Part shown: positions 22,818 through 33,306 of the stretch, piece after piece
How the letters are laid out: every line of letters starts with the position of its first letter
Position numbering within the stretch: position 1 is the first letter of the stretch
DNA from: Gnetum montanum
Taxonomy: Eukaryota; Streptophyta; Gnetopsida; Gnetales; Gnetaceae
Assembly: GCA_015680685.1 (NCBI GenBank)
Contig: MNCI01002011.1
Coordinates: 1,268-65,267, forward strand
DNA length: 64,000 bases
Direction of reading: 5' to 3'
Translations under genes and position numbers: made by a program
Notes under the pieces: model-generated
Told to the model about the DNA's origin: nothing
The model's database searches: none
Seen by the model: only the letters and a program-made list of their open reading frames with translations

Positions 22818-23500
22818 CACAAAACTCCACTAAAGCGCTGCAATTTTAGGGCCACTCACATTGCAATCAAGTTACTCATGTTGTCCAGGGTAAGTTACTT
22901 ACGCTGCCCAGGACAAGTTACTCACACCAAAGTAATTCATGCTGTCTTGCCCTGCTACCCACACTACGTTGCCTGCCTTGTTGCTCACACTACCACGCTA
23001 TGTCCCTGCTACCCATGCTATGTTGCCTGCCTTGTTGCTCACCCTACCACACTATGTCCCTGTAACTCACGCTACCCTTTGTAACTCGCTGCACCCAGTT
23101 AGTCACGCTACTCTTTTTTTTTTTATTTTTTTTAATTCCTTTAGCATGTTAGTTCATCTTATTTCTCTTCTCTTCTATTTTACTTTGTTGTGCCTTTTAT
23201 TTATTTATTTTACTTTATTGTATTTTCCATGATTTCAAGATAGTTTTCTGAAGTAAGGCATAAAAGAAAAAAAAAACCCATGAAGACCGAAAATCTACGA
23301 AACCATGAAGATCATTACATTTTCATGAAATGTGAATACAATGAATCGGCCCGGTATGGCGTTAAACTGCCACATTATCGACCTGGTATGGCCTTAAACT
23401 GCCATTACATTCCACAATTTTGTTAGATTAATCATGTGAAACTCATCTACACTTAAACCTTCCTCATCGAGAAAATGTTGTTTAAATTGGTAGGAACAAG

Positions 23501-25244
23501 AATATGGATAGCAAGAACCTCTTTTCAACGTTGTCTATCAATGGACCACATGGGCCATTCAACGAGAAGTCAATCTAGAATCCATTGATCTAGATTCATC
23601 ATCAATTTATGACAATTTCATGGCATCCACTCAAGGAACACCAGACTACTTAAGAGATATGACTAAAATTTTGGACTTAGAAGCAAACACCATCATTGAG
23701 GACCCCATCGTCGAAATCCCCATCACCATGTCTAGTGGCGAGGTTAAAACATTAAAACTAAGTACTCTACTAGATCTGCAAATTGTTAATGACATTACAC
23801 AAGTGCTGAAGAATAATATCAAAACATTTGCTTGGTCGTATACCAATATGCCAGGGTTGGACCCTCGCATCATCTAGCATAACATCATCCTCGATGAAAA
23901 ACTTAGACCAATAAAGTAAAAAGCACGAAAAGTTAGGCCTGAGGTAGCATTGGCAGTTTGTAACGAAATCACAAAGCTCTATCAGGGGGTTTCATTCGAG
24001 CTGTTGACTATGCTGATTGGGTATTCAACATTGTTGTAGTCCCTAAGAAGAACGGCAGCATTCACATATGTATTGACTTCCGTGACCTCAACGTAGCCAC
24101 CATAAAAGGTGACTTCTCGCTACCTAGTATCGATCAACTCATTGACTCAACCGCTGGGCATGCATTATTATCATTTATGGACAGATTCTTGGGATACAAC
24201 CAAATCAGGATCAACCTAGAACACCAACTTAGGATGACCTTCATGACACCTTGGGGCACATTCTGTTATACAATGATGACATTTGGTCTCAAAAACGTGG
24301 GTGCCACATATCAACAGGCAATGACATATATATTTAGCGATTACATGCTTGATTCGCTCAATGATTATGTAGACGACATCATGGTCAAGTCCAAAACAAT
24401 CGAAGAACATGCAAAGCATTTAGACTTGGTACTTAAACATTGTCTCAAATACGACCTTAGGCTTAACCCAAAGAAATGCGTCTTTGGGGTTAAGACGGGA
24501 AAAATGCTTGGCTTCATAGTCTCTGAAACAGGTATACGAGTAGACCTCGATAAGGTTAAAACAATAACTAGCATGCAACCACCTAGGAACCTTACCGAGT
24601 TACGTGGTCTGCAAGGTAGACTGCAATTCATTAGACGCTTTATTGCAAAACTAATAGATAAGCTGAAACCCATGCAGCACTTGCTACGAAAGAACATCCA
24701 TTTTCAATGGACTCAACAGTGCCAAGAGGCCTTTGAAAGCATAAATATGGAATTGACTCAACTGCCAACAGTTCATCCCCCACAAAGCGATAAGCCCTTT
24801 TACATCTACCTCGCGACATTCGATACATCTATTGCATCCATGCTTTGCCAAAAACGAGAAGATGGAGTCGAGATCCCCGTTTACTATTTAAGTCACGCCT
24901 TGGTTGCCCACGAACAATGATACAACGACGTGGAGAGATCATGCTTCACCCTTGTCTTTTCCTTGAAAAAGTGGCATCATTACCTCTTTCGCAACCAAGT
25001 CAATATCATTTGCAAAGATAACGTGATCTGAGCTATCACCAACAACATCTATAAGTCAAGTAGGTTAGCTAGATGGAAGGCGATGATTGCAGAGTTTGAC
25101 CTATATTATGTCACTCAATCCTCCACTAAGGGTCAAGCAATAGCCAATCAGCTGACCACATCACCTACACAAGATCAAGCGACAATCAACCTTGAATTCC
25201 CTGACGAAGATGTTAACAGCATAGACATAGTGCCTGATAATTAC
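23501..25244 (+). pseudogene. Composite B: reverse transcriptase and RNase H, copy 1
   Basis: Starts near an ATG at 23502 (MDSKNLFSTLSINGPHGPF). It runs through KTFAWSYTNMPGLDPRI, then a stop (23875) and a frame break near 23985. RT motifs follow: ICIDFRDLN, LPSIDQLIDST, YNQIRINLEHQLRMTFMTPWG, FGLKNVGATYQQAM, and the catalytic YVDDIMVKSK (about 24366). The connection and first RNase H read ELRGLQGRLQFIRRF, FQWTQQCQEAF, FYIYLATFDTSIASML and PVYYLSHALVAHEQ, then a stop and ARWKAMIAEFDLYYV. It converts element RNA to DNA in the particle. At least four stops or frameshifts disable it. Copy 2 (33307-35040) is clearly related but well diverged. Confidence 0.9.
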
Positions 25245-25613
25245 GATGTAATCTTGTACTTTGACGGAGCATCCACTTCCCAAGGAGGAAGTGCTACAGC
25301 CATCATAACATATACCTCGAAAGAAATTCACCCCTTTGCCTACCGACTAAATTTCCCTTGCATCAACAATGTTCTTAGAGGTCTTATAGCAGCACTAACT
25401 TTGGGAAACACACGTCTTGTAGTTCGAGGTGACTCACAGTTGGTAATCAATCAAGTCACAGAGATCTACACATGCAAAGCTCCGCATCTGCAACCATACT
25501 GTGACCTGACTAAACACTTGTTAAAACGACTGATCAACGTATATGTGCAACATATTCCTAGGAATGAAAATACCATTGCCGATGCACTTGCCACACTAGC
25601 CCTGAACATGACA
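25245..25613 (+). pseudogene. Composite B: second (archaeal-type) RNase H, copy 1
   Basis: Part of an open frame of 461 codons (25083-26468). Catalytic first Asp in LYFDGASTSQGG (about 25263), third Asp in RGDSQLVINQV, and the C-terminal NTIADALATLAL. The helix carrying the catalytic Glu is damaged: copy 2 reads NNIAEYEGLLRGLMAA, while copy 1 reads NNVLRGLIAA, an in-frame loss of seven residues including EYE. A second RNase H between RNase H and INT is characteristic of the Tat clade and is thought to help primer removal. Confidence 0.88.
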
Positions 25614-26960
25614 CCTGAGATGCTCCATGCGTTGCCTAGTTCCATAACAAATTGCGCCAAACCCGTGACCAATGCCCTCAATGAAATACCAATAGTGTCC
25701 ATCAGCACTACACAAGCAATAGAGTGGTACGACGACATAAAAGAGTACCTTTTACGAGGCGAACCGCCACGACATCTGACGAGTGCTCAAAAGGATGCGG
25801 TGCAAAAACGCTCTAGGCAATATGCATTAATAGGAGACACCTTGTGTTGCAAGTCCTATGAAGGCATTTTGTTGACATGCGTCAGTAGCATCGATGGCCA
25901 AACGATCATAGAACAGGTTCACGAAGGACTGTGCGGTCATATTGCACCCAAAGCAATGGCAACGAAAATCAGACGTTTAGGATATTACTGGCCACACATG
26001 GAGTATGATTGCTTCTCCAGGGTCAGGAAATGCAACATTTGCCAAAGACACGGTAACCTAATACACGTACCACCTAATGAATTGCATATTGCGCAAATCA
26101 CATGGTCATTCCTTAAATGGGGATTAGACATCATTGGCCCTATAACACCACCATCCTCAGCAGGACATAGCTTCATCATCACTACGACCGAATACTTCAC
26201 AAAATGGGTAGAAGCTATTCCCCTTAGTAAAACCACGTCTAAACATGTCTGCAACTTCATATTGGAAAACATCGTAACCCGCTTTGGTATCCCAATGACC
26301 ATAGTCACCGATAATGGGCCACAGTTTAGTAGTACGGATACTAAAAACTTTTGCGAAAACCTAGGTATTAAACACTCGTTTTCATCACCTTATTACCCAC
26401 AGAGTAATGGCCAAGCGGAATCTATGAATAAAACCATCATCATGGTGCTCAAGAAAATGCTGAATTAGAGCAAAAGACGATGGCACGAGCAGTTAATATA
26501 TGCACTATGGGCATACCGAACAATGCACCGAACGTTTACAGGTAAAACACCATATAGCCTAGTATATGGATCTCAAGCTGTCTTACCTTTGAAGTTACAG
26601 GTTCCCTCGCTGCGGATATCGCTCTCGAGTCTCCTCGATGAAAGCTAGAACAATGAACTGTGCATTGCTGATCTTGACTCGGTGGAGGAAAAAAGGGTAC
26701 GAGCACTTGATCAAATCGAATGGTACCAGAGACAACAACGGTGACGTCATCAACATGATCCACATAAGCGGCCGATCAAGGAAGGTGACCTAGTTCTCAA
26801 GGCGGTCCGCGAATACTCAAATAAATTCTCAGCCAACTGGGAAGGACCTTACTTAGTCACTAAAGCCTATGACAATGGGGCATTCAAGCTCGCCGACTTG
26901 GATGGAAACGAATTGGCCAATCTTACTAATCACATGTACTTGAAACCATTCTACGTCTAA
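25614..26960 (+). pseudogene. Composite B: integrase, copy 1
   Basis: H2C2 zinc domain: VHEGLCGHIAPKAM..., then CNICQ (25917-26050). One Gly of the CGGH seen in copy 2 is missing. Catalytic core D,D,E: KWGLDIIGPI (about 26120), TIVTDNGPQFSS (about 26305) and PQSNGQAES (about 26400). A stop at 26466 and further breaks follow, then the GPY/F-type end SANWEGPYLVTKAYDNGAF, YLKPFYV and a stop at 26958-26960. No chromodomain is present, as in Tat. It inserts element DNA into host chromatin. It is followed at once by a truncated protease rather than a 3' LTR. Confidence 0.9.
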
Positions 26961-27573
26961 TTATCCCAAGGTAGTAAAAGGCACCATAACTTTGGACTTT
27001 ATAGCAGGGGATCATTTCCCCACGTCTGCTAACTTTGTTGTCATCGACGAAATGCCAGGGTTCAATTTAATATTAGGAAGACCCTAGCTGGCCCAACTAA
27101 AAGCAGTCTCTTCCCCCATACACCAAGAGATCCCCCTGCCTTACGAAGGTGGTGAAATCATTGTACATGGGGAAGCCGCTACACCTACCATCTCGTCACA
27201 TACGAATACAAACCAAGGCTTGGAGGTTAAGTTTGAAGAGCTTAAATAGGATGACACAAAGGAGAAAGAAAGTTGCATGCAACCAGGAAACAATGATCCA
27301 TTAGACGTAAAAGAAACTTCACCCAGCATAGAAAAATTCAAACCTGAAACTGTACATACACCACCTAACCTAGAAACTACAACAAACATAGAAACTACTG
27401 TACATACGGAAACCCTAGAAGACACCAACACAGAGCCTGTCCCATCAGATGTCCCTTGGGCTGAATTACCGTTCAACGTGATCAGCGAAGGGAAGGCTGA
27501 GTATAGAATCATACCTATTAACGCCACTCCGAATGTTAAATTAAGAAAACTCAAAAAATTACTAAATCGTTAA
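26961..27573 (+). pseudogene. Composite B (B2): truncated protease and linker, at recombination junction
   Basis: Begins in mid-protease: VVKGTITLDFIAGDHFPTSA, FVVIDEMPGFNLILGRP (27060-27085), then HQEIPLPYEGGEIIVHG and an acidic linker of about 100 residues (27277-27573) ending AELPFNVISEGKAEY and LKKLLNR. The N-terminal half with the active site is absent. The join is near 26972, where 'aaggta' after the INT stop meets 'gtaaaaggcac' of PR. The usual ILGR is intact here, unlike B1. Confidence 0.85.
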
Positions 27574-27574
27574 A

Positions 27575-27840
27575 CTATATTCATCATCCGAAATGACGTT
27601 AAACTATCAGATGTCCGCAACGACATAAAACTGGCTACGGCCAGAAATGGCCGGTTTACCAAGAAACTCACCAGTATCATTTGAAACTTCTCTGGTTTAG
27701 ACATGGTCCGAAATGGCCTTAAACTAGTACATGGGGCCCGAAATGGCCTTAAACTAGAATATCAAGACTACAGTCCATCATGACTTTAAACTGAGACACA
27801 GGTGCGCATGGCCCAAAATGGCCTCAAACTAGAGCATTTA
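27575..27840 (+). repeat. GGCCTTAAACT repeats after PR (copy 2)
   Basis: Seven or so units: 'tccgaaatgacgttaaacta', 'gaaatggccttaaactag' and variants, at the same place as 21265-21480. Confidence 0.85.
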
Positions 27841-28262
27841 CTTACATTTGTTTTCTCTCAATTCAAGTTTACAGTTCGAATTTATGCTTACCTTGTTGCA
27901 TTACCAGTTATAGTTTTCCTTTACATTCCCCCTCTTTACATGATTGTGCTTCAATTACAATTACATCCCTACTTCTATTCCTACTTCGTGCATTACACTT
28001 AAACAACAAAATGAACAAAAACGTTTTACACTACTGCATCGTGTTTACATTCAAGCCCAAAAGAACAAAAAGATTTTCACTTCAAATCTATGCTTATTCG
28101 TGTTCAAAAAAACTCAAAATTCAAATAAAAAAATGAATAACAGAAAACTCAATTGATTTTTTTTTTAAATGTATCAAAGTCAAATTACAACTTAGCACAA
28201 TGTCCCCACACAATACACAGAATGTATACATAATCGCGCCAAAAAAAAACATCAAATCGAAA
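27841..28262 (+). other. AT-rich spacer before antisense gene end
   Basis: A-rich with several poly-A runs and no coding signal. It resembles 21490-21900 of spacer 1. It lies just beyond the stop codon of the antisense gene, so it would be that gene's 3' untranslated side. Confidence 0.5.
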
Positions 28263-29918
28263 CTAGGCATCAAATCCAGGAGGAGCTTGATCTTCAAACT
28301 CGTCCGTATCAGCTTGCCCCACTCCACTGGGGCCACCCTCCTGGCTGTTGTCATCACCAGGATTCTGTAAAAGGAAAAGAAAATAATTAACTAATTAACT
28401 AATAGATCAAAAAGGAAGACAACGTTTCCTGCAAAAAAAAAAACAAATAAAAGTTACAAATTCAAACAACTTACTGAAGAGGATCCCCTTAGACTGAACT
28501 CTAGCTGACGAAGGATAGTCGGTTCCATCTAGGCCTAGATCAACGTTGGCTAATGCCTTCCCTTTGTCCACAGTAGACCAAGTAGGACGTTTAAGAGGAA
28601 ACTTGCCAACAGAAACCTCCCCAGAAGTTGTGGTGATTACTCGCCTAGGAGATTCCATCTCTACCACAATGTGCCTAGAAAAGGCGTCAAATGAAGACCG
28701 TAGGCCTAAACCTTCTACGAACATTTCCAATTGACACTTCTCTATGGATACCTCCTTTAACAATTTTTTATAATGGTGCTTATGATTCTTCTCATCTTGA
28801 CCCCATTTTCGTATCTTAGAGGCAAAAGCTTTCCAGTCCTGACACTTGAGATTCAGCAAATCAATCTGTGCCTTCTGCTCTACTAGCTTCCATATCATAG
28901 TTACTTGGCAGTTCAATAGATTCCAATATCTAGTATAACCGACCTCGGAGGTTCGTCAAGAACGATCACCTGTCAACCTAGCAGAGGCAAACTCATAACG
29001 TGACTTAAGGTCATCTCGTTCTGCTGATAGTTTGGGGATCTCTTTCTCTCCTGCCTGAATTTGCAACCATAGCTTTTCGATGGCACGCCTACAAGTCCAA
29101 AGCGACTTGGCATTTTGCATAACACATTTTGCCACATTGTCGTAGATCTATCTTGGCACTTGCTCAATTTCTAATGGTAGTTCAGGTAGACTGTCAATAC
29201 AAGTAGCCTTGGATGGATCCCACTTTAGTCCAGCACCTGTCAATACAGCAAACATATACATTAAACATCAGACAGTAGAACAGATGCGAAAAGAAAAAGA
29301 CTCAGAAGTTTAAAACGTATGTACCTATTTCAGGATAAGCTTGTTGGATGCGATCAACTACCTCACTGACAATACCATGGACGAAATTTGTTTTACTTGG
29401 AATTTCGATCCAAGTAAATGGTTCATGTATGGGAGATGAACAAACTTTGGTGGTCGTTTCCATTGGAATCTTCATTGCAGGTATGTCTAAGCAAATGTTA
29501 GGAGTCGTCCTGGTTTCAACATCTGTGCCTTGTAGTGCCAAAAATATAAAGTCCAAACTCTAAATAACGGAAATGAAATAATTCAAAACCCAAGTAAACA
29601 TAATGATGAAAACATACCAAAATCCCTCTCCTCTCCCAGATTCGGAGGGGTGCCAAGGTTTAACGTTCCTGCAAAGAAATCATCAAACATCTCATCAGCT
29701 TCAGCCGTTTCACCAGCGTGATCTTTTTCCGTGGTGACTTCTGCTCCTTCTTTCGTTTCTTCCCTCGAAGGGATGGGGATTTCTATCTCGTCATTACCTG
29801 CCTCTTCCTCCCCATCTTGGCTGGTTGGGATCTCTTCCTTCTCCGAGATTGGTGCTAACCCCTCCTTTCTTACTTCAGGAGTTGGCTCTGAGGACATTTG
29901 TGAGTCCGACATCAGTTT
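28263..29918 (-). pseudogene. Antisense gene exons 4-7: acidic region, coiled coil, acidic C-terminus
   Basis: Exon 4 is Glu/Asp-rich (EEEAGNDEIEIPIPSREETK). Exon 5 has SPIHEPFTWIEIPSK and HGIVSEVVDRIQQAYPEIG, which joins in frame to exon 6 AGLKWDPSKAT. Exon 6 (254 codons, two stops) is helical and charged (AIEKLWLQIQAGEKEIPKLS, KLVEQKAQIDLLNLKCQDWK, KNHKHHYKKLLKEVSIEKCQ), a probable coiled coil. The last exon encodes an acidic tail ending PGFDA. Acid regions plus a coiled coil suggest protein interaction; no specific role is proposed. The phase into the last exon is not resolved. Confidence 0.55.
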
Positions 29919-29990
29919 TGCATAAATGATAAAATAAAATAGGACAATGATGATAAAACATGGATAAATGAATGAATCATGCTTACTTAC

Positions 29991-31038
29991 CCCGTGTAGA
30001 TATTTTAAACCGTATGCTTTTCACCCTTGGCTCGTCTATAGTTGGAGCAACCTCTCTAGAGCGCTTAGGTCCTTGGGCTCTAGATTTCGCCTTCCTGATT
30101 GTCTCTTTGATCACTCAATCAGCTCTCCTGGCCGTATAAGGCACACCATCTGGCTCTGGCCCTACACTGTCACGTGTGTGAATTGAATGATTAGCGGATC
30201 CCCTCATTGTAATAGAGATCGATTCATCAATCCCTTCAGGGGCATCTTGAGATTTGGTCACCTCAAACAAATGGCAAATCCATGGGCGAGATATTTGGCC
30301 ACGATCCATTAACACATACTCGTTGCCCACGCAAACTACTAGAAATTTGGCTAGCTGACGTAGGTAACCAGCAAAGAATGCAAAGGTAAAATGGGACTGT
30401 GCCTCAATGTTTGAACGCAATCTCACTATCTCCCCACAGAAACCCAAAAGTAAAAACTGAGCCCAATTGTAACGCACCTCAGTCTCCAGAATCCTACGCA
30501 TGATACGCACAGATTCTACCCCAAAATTCTTCACTTGAGATAGGGCTTTAGGAACCACTCGTGCTCTGAATAGTGGATACAGCTCATTTACTTTGGTTAC
30601 TTTTGAGTTTCCCTACATAGGGAAACCCTTAGCACCTTTGGGTATACCTAGCCATTCCTCCATCTTGCGAATCACATGGGCCTCTTTTTGCACTCTATCC
30701 AAAGTCACTCCAGCCCCATCCGCTGGCACGTCAAAGAGGTCTGAAAAGAACTCTGTCGACAGATGGAAAACCACTCTAATTCCCATGACATGAGTGTTGT
30801 AGTAAGTAATAGCCTTGTTGAATGAATCAATGATTGCAATCATCTTGGTCACGGAGACATTAGGACTCAAAGCGGTAAACAGCTCCATGAGGCCAGCATC
30901 GCTCAAGCAACCGATAATGTGCGGTGATGCCTCATCATGCAACCATCATTGTGCATCGTCGATATCTCCGAACTTCATGGACAAAGTGCCCTCAGTCCGC
31001 CCAGTCTCTATGGTGACTCCATCAGGAGTGATATCCAT
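29991..31038 (-). pseudogene. Antisense gene exon 3: plant-transposon-protein-like region with basic tail
   Basis: About 345 codons in one frame, broken by a TGA (30943) and a TAG (30610). Features are MDITPDGVTIETGR, VMGIRVVFHLSTEFFSDLFD, NELYPLFRARVVPKAL, RILETEVRYNWAQFLLLGFC and FTFAFFAGYLRQLAKFLVV. The layout resembles the 'putative plant transposon protein' / plant mobile domain-type proteins often found in retroelement antisense frames, but I have not matched it to a profile. The end is basic (TIRKAKSRAQGPKRSREV), a possible nuclear localisation signal, then a consensus donor. Confidence 0.5.
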
Positions 31039-31125
31039 TGCATGTGCAAGATAAAACCATAGAGTTAATACAAACAACGCGATACCAAAATGATGAACGC
31101 AAAGAGTCAAAAAACTATTACTCAC

Positions 31126-32022
31126 CGTTAGACAATGCATTAAGATCATTAGAAGTTAAATCAGCATCACACAGGAAAATTGGCCCGTACGGGACCAATC
31201 CCCATGTAGCCACCCTCGAGCCTCACATTGTGCAAAAGCCTTAGAGTACCATTTGTGAAAATGGACAATTTCGCCCTTAGTTTGTGCTAAAACGACACCA
31301 CAGAGAGTGGGACCTGCCATGAAAGCCTCTAAGGCAGTATGAGCCAAAGCAAGTTCATCATCACCTATGCATACTCCTTCTTTATCAAATTGAGGCCTGC
31401 AAAGGAACGACTGTCAAAACATGAACAACCACTAGACATTAAAGCAAAAATGATAAATTAAACAATCTTATCTTTCTACCCTGTACACCGTTCCAGCAGG
31501 ATTCTGGAACAAGGTATGCACACGAGATGCTAAGAATAAGGTGCTATTGACGTTGTGAGGGCTACACGATAATAAGTCCCATACACGCGTCAATGGACGG
31601 GTGGATCTTTTCCCTCCAAAGACACCATCCCCTACCGTAGATAATCCCTCATCGACATCAACCACAAAAGCCACTATACCATTTGACAATCCTGGTAACA
31701 TGGTCTTAAGGACACTCCGTGATGATTTTTCACTTAGGTGAGACCATGTCACCACACTGAATCTTTCTAAGATGAAGGCAAGGAATTTGCTGACACCTGT
31801 TCTAAACCATACCCCATTTCGATCAATAGTCATATCAGCTACCGGTTCATCATAATCAATAGGCCCAAACCATGCCAGAACACCAACAAGTTCCACCATG
31901 ATAAGGAAAGGTTTGTGACATCTGCACATGTTCAAGGACCAGAATTGGTAAGCTATGGAAAACAATATAGGTTTCACACTGGGGCCAGCACTTGAAAACT
32001 TTTTTTCAGGTCTCGCGTGCAA
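31126..32022 (-). pseudogene. Antisense gene exons 1-2: FCP1/NIF-like HAD phosphatase domain, catalytic residues lost
   Basis: Residues line up with the plant NIF/FCP1-homology domain in order. A beta strand KPFLIMVELVGVLA stands where hhhDxDGxL is expected. VSKFLAFILERFSVVTWSHL (about 31795-31735) matches the RPGhxEFLxxhxxxFEVxhWS block. GDGVFGGKRSTRPLTRVWDL matches the TGFxTLxxxxKPLxLKxLxxLW block. NSTLFLASRVHTLFQNPAGT matches the SNTLLIDDSPYKALxNPxxT block. DDELALAHTALEAFMAG follows in exon 2. The first-motif Asp and the late DD pair are replaced, so phosphatase activity is unlikely. Exon 2 has one frameshift near 31200, then YGPIFLCDADLTS and a splice donor. Confidence 0.7.
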
Positions 32023-32029
32023 TGTACAG

Positions 32030-32880
32030 ACTATGTATGCTCAGCATATAGGCCCTTCACGTTGAGGACGCAGCGTACAGACCCTGCACGCTTGGCGTGC
32101 AGATCCTGTATGCTCAACGTGTAGGCCCTGTACGCTGAGGACGCAGCGTACGGACCCTTCGCGCTGAACATGCAGCGCACAGACCCTGCACGCTGGACAT
32201 TCTGCCCCCTCTTACACATTAACAAATCCCATGTGCCGAGAATGGAAGAAAAACTGAACGAAAATGGATGAAAATAGCAAGCAAAAATGCAAATCTGGAC
32301 AGGGAATTAGGGCCTACCGGCGCACTGATCCAGACCATGATGACACCATAGTCTTGGGCAGGCATCGGAGCATTGCCTCACTCTGCTCGGCGAAGGTCAA
32401 GTCTGGCTCTTTCCTCCTCGAGTCCCGCACCTGCTTCCCCTTGCCCATGCCTTCACGCTGGGGTTCATGCTCTGGGTTCAAGCTTGGGGTTTTGGCTAAG
32501 GTTCACGCTAGGGTTTTGCTGAGGTTCACACTGGGGTTTGGCCGAGGTTCATGCTATGTTTGGAGAGGTCCACAATGCGACGTGCAGACTCTTCACGCTC
32601 AAAGTTTCCACCCCCGTGCACGTTGAGTGATTCTTCGGAGCACAACTTCACGCTGAAACTCATTCACCTGAATCGTCGCGCTCCGATCGGTGTCGTCCTT
32701 GCTGCTTCCGTTCACACCGTATCTGCACCTTCCCTTTGCCTATTTTACCCGATCCCCACGCTCTGGTTCACACTTTGGGTTCATGCTCTGGGTTCACGCT
32801 CTGGGTTCACGCTTGGGTTCACGCTTTGGGTTCATGCTTGGGTTCACGCTAAGAAGTTCATGCTGTTCCTAGTTTGATCA
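32030..32880 (+). repeat. CACGCTG-type repeat region, spacer 2
   Basis: First block (32030-32205): 'cctgcacgctgg/acgcagcgtacagaccct' units of about 35-40 bp. Second (32450-32560) and third (32750-32850) blocks: 'ctgggttcacgctttgggtt' units of 13-14 bp. The open frames seen here (up to 120 codons) are repeat-driven and unlike any protein I know. It occupies the position of 22240-23090 in spacer 1, upstream of RT, and lies at the 5' side of the antisense gene, where its promoter would be. Confidence 0.8.
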
Positions 32881-33306
32881 TGGTGTTGATGCCACCATTT
32901 GTTTCAATTTAAATGCACCCCCACGCTGTCCATGCTGCCCCACCCTCTAGGAAATCGGCATTTTAAGCATTTTACTCCAAATAAAAATGCTTAATTAAAC
33001 ATACAAACTTAGAGGAGATAGAGGGGTGTGTAAATGTACATTAAGCACCTTGATACATACTCTTCGTCTTGTAGTTCCATACTTAACAAGCATTACGAAT
33101 TGTATAATCAACTAGAAACCTTAAACTACCGCGAATGGCCCGGTAAGGCCTTAAACTACCGTGAATGACCCGGTAAGACCTTAAACTGCCATGCGGCCAA
33201 GTGAGACAACGAACCCACTTTAGCATACTTCAACCACATTTAAGTATTTGAATTAGCATCATAAAACAACTAGCAAATCCCCTTTGTTAACATTGCTTCA
33301 TGTGAC
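32881..33306 (+). other. Spacer end before RT copy 2 with GGCCTTAAACT repeats
   Basis: Three units of 'aatggcccggtaaggccttaaactaccg' type at about 33115-33190, as at 23345-23410 before RT copy 1. TTGGCAG at 33305-33311 is a possible 3' splice site, aligned with TTGGTAG at 23487-23493. Confidence 0.65.

Larger units (their letters stand above)
21274..23500 (+). other. Composite B: PR-RT spacer 1
   Basis: Non-coding. In order it has GACGTTAAACTA repeats (21265-21480), AT-rich sequence with an imperfect tandem duplication of about 47 bp (21787-21880), CACGCTG repeats (22240-22405 and 22860-23090), a T-rich run, two GGCCTTAAACTGCCA units (23345-23410), and TTGGTAG just before RT. This mirrors spacer 2, except that the antisense gene is absent. 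TTGGTAG here and TTGGCAG at 33305-33311 could be splice acceptors joining PR to RT. Confidence 0.65.
28263..32022 (-). pseudogene. Antisense, intron-containing gene in PR-RT spacer 2 (FCP1/NIF-like + transposon-protein-like + coiled coil)
   Basis: Read on the minus strand, blocks of open frame are separated by short gaps with consensus splice sites. Exon 1 31481-32022; exon 2 31126-31396 (ends G|GTGAGT); exon 3 about 29991-31038 (ends G|GTAAGT); exon 4 29618-29918 (ends G|GTATGT); exon 5 29325-29559 (starts after TTATTTAG, ends G|GTACAT); exon 6 28475-29236 (starts after TTGACAG, ends A|GTAAGT); last exon 28263-28364 (starts after TTTTACAG, stop TAG). The 5-to-6 join keeps frame. The 1-to-2 join keeps frame if one G at the donor is an insertion. 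Some joins do not fit and four in-frame stops exist, so this copy is decayed. Opposite to gag-pol; the start is uncertain. Tat elements are known to carry antisense ORFs, usually beyond INT. Confidence 0.75.

Noticed and set aside
32264-32877. Open frames of 108-120 codons on the plus strand
   Set aside because: Lie in the CACGCTG/GGTTCACGCT repeat region and encode low-complexity repeats; antisense leader sequence is the better reading.
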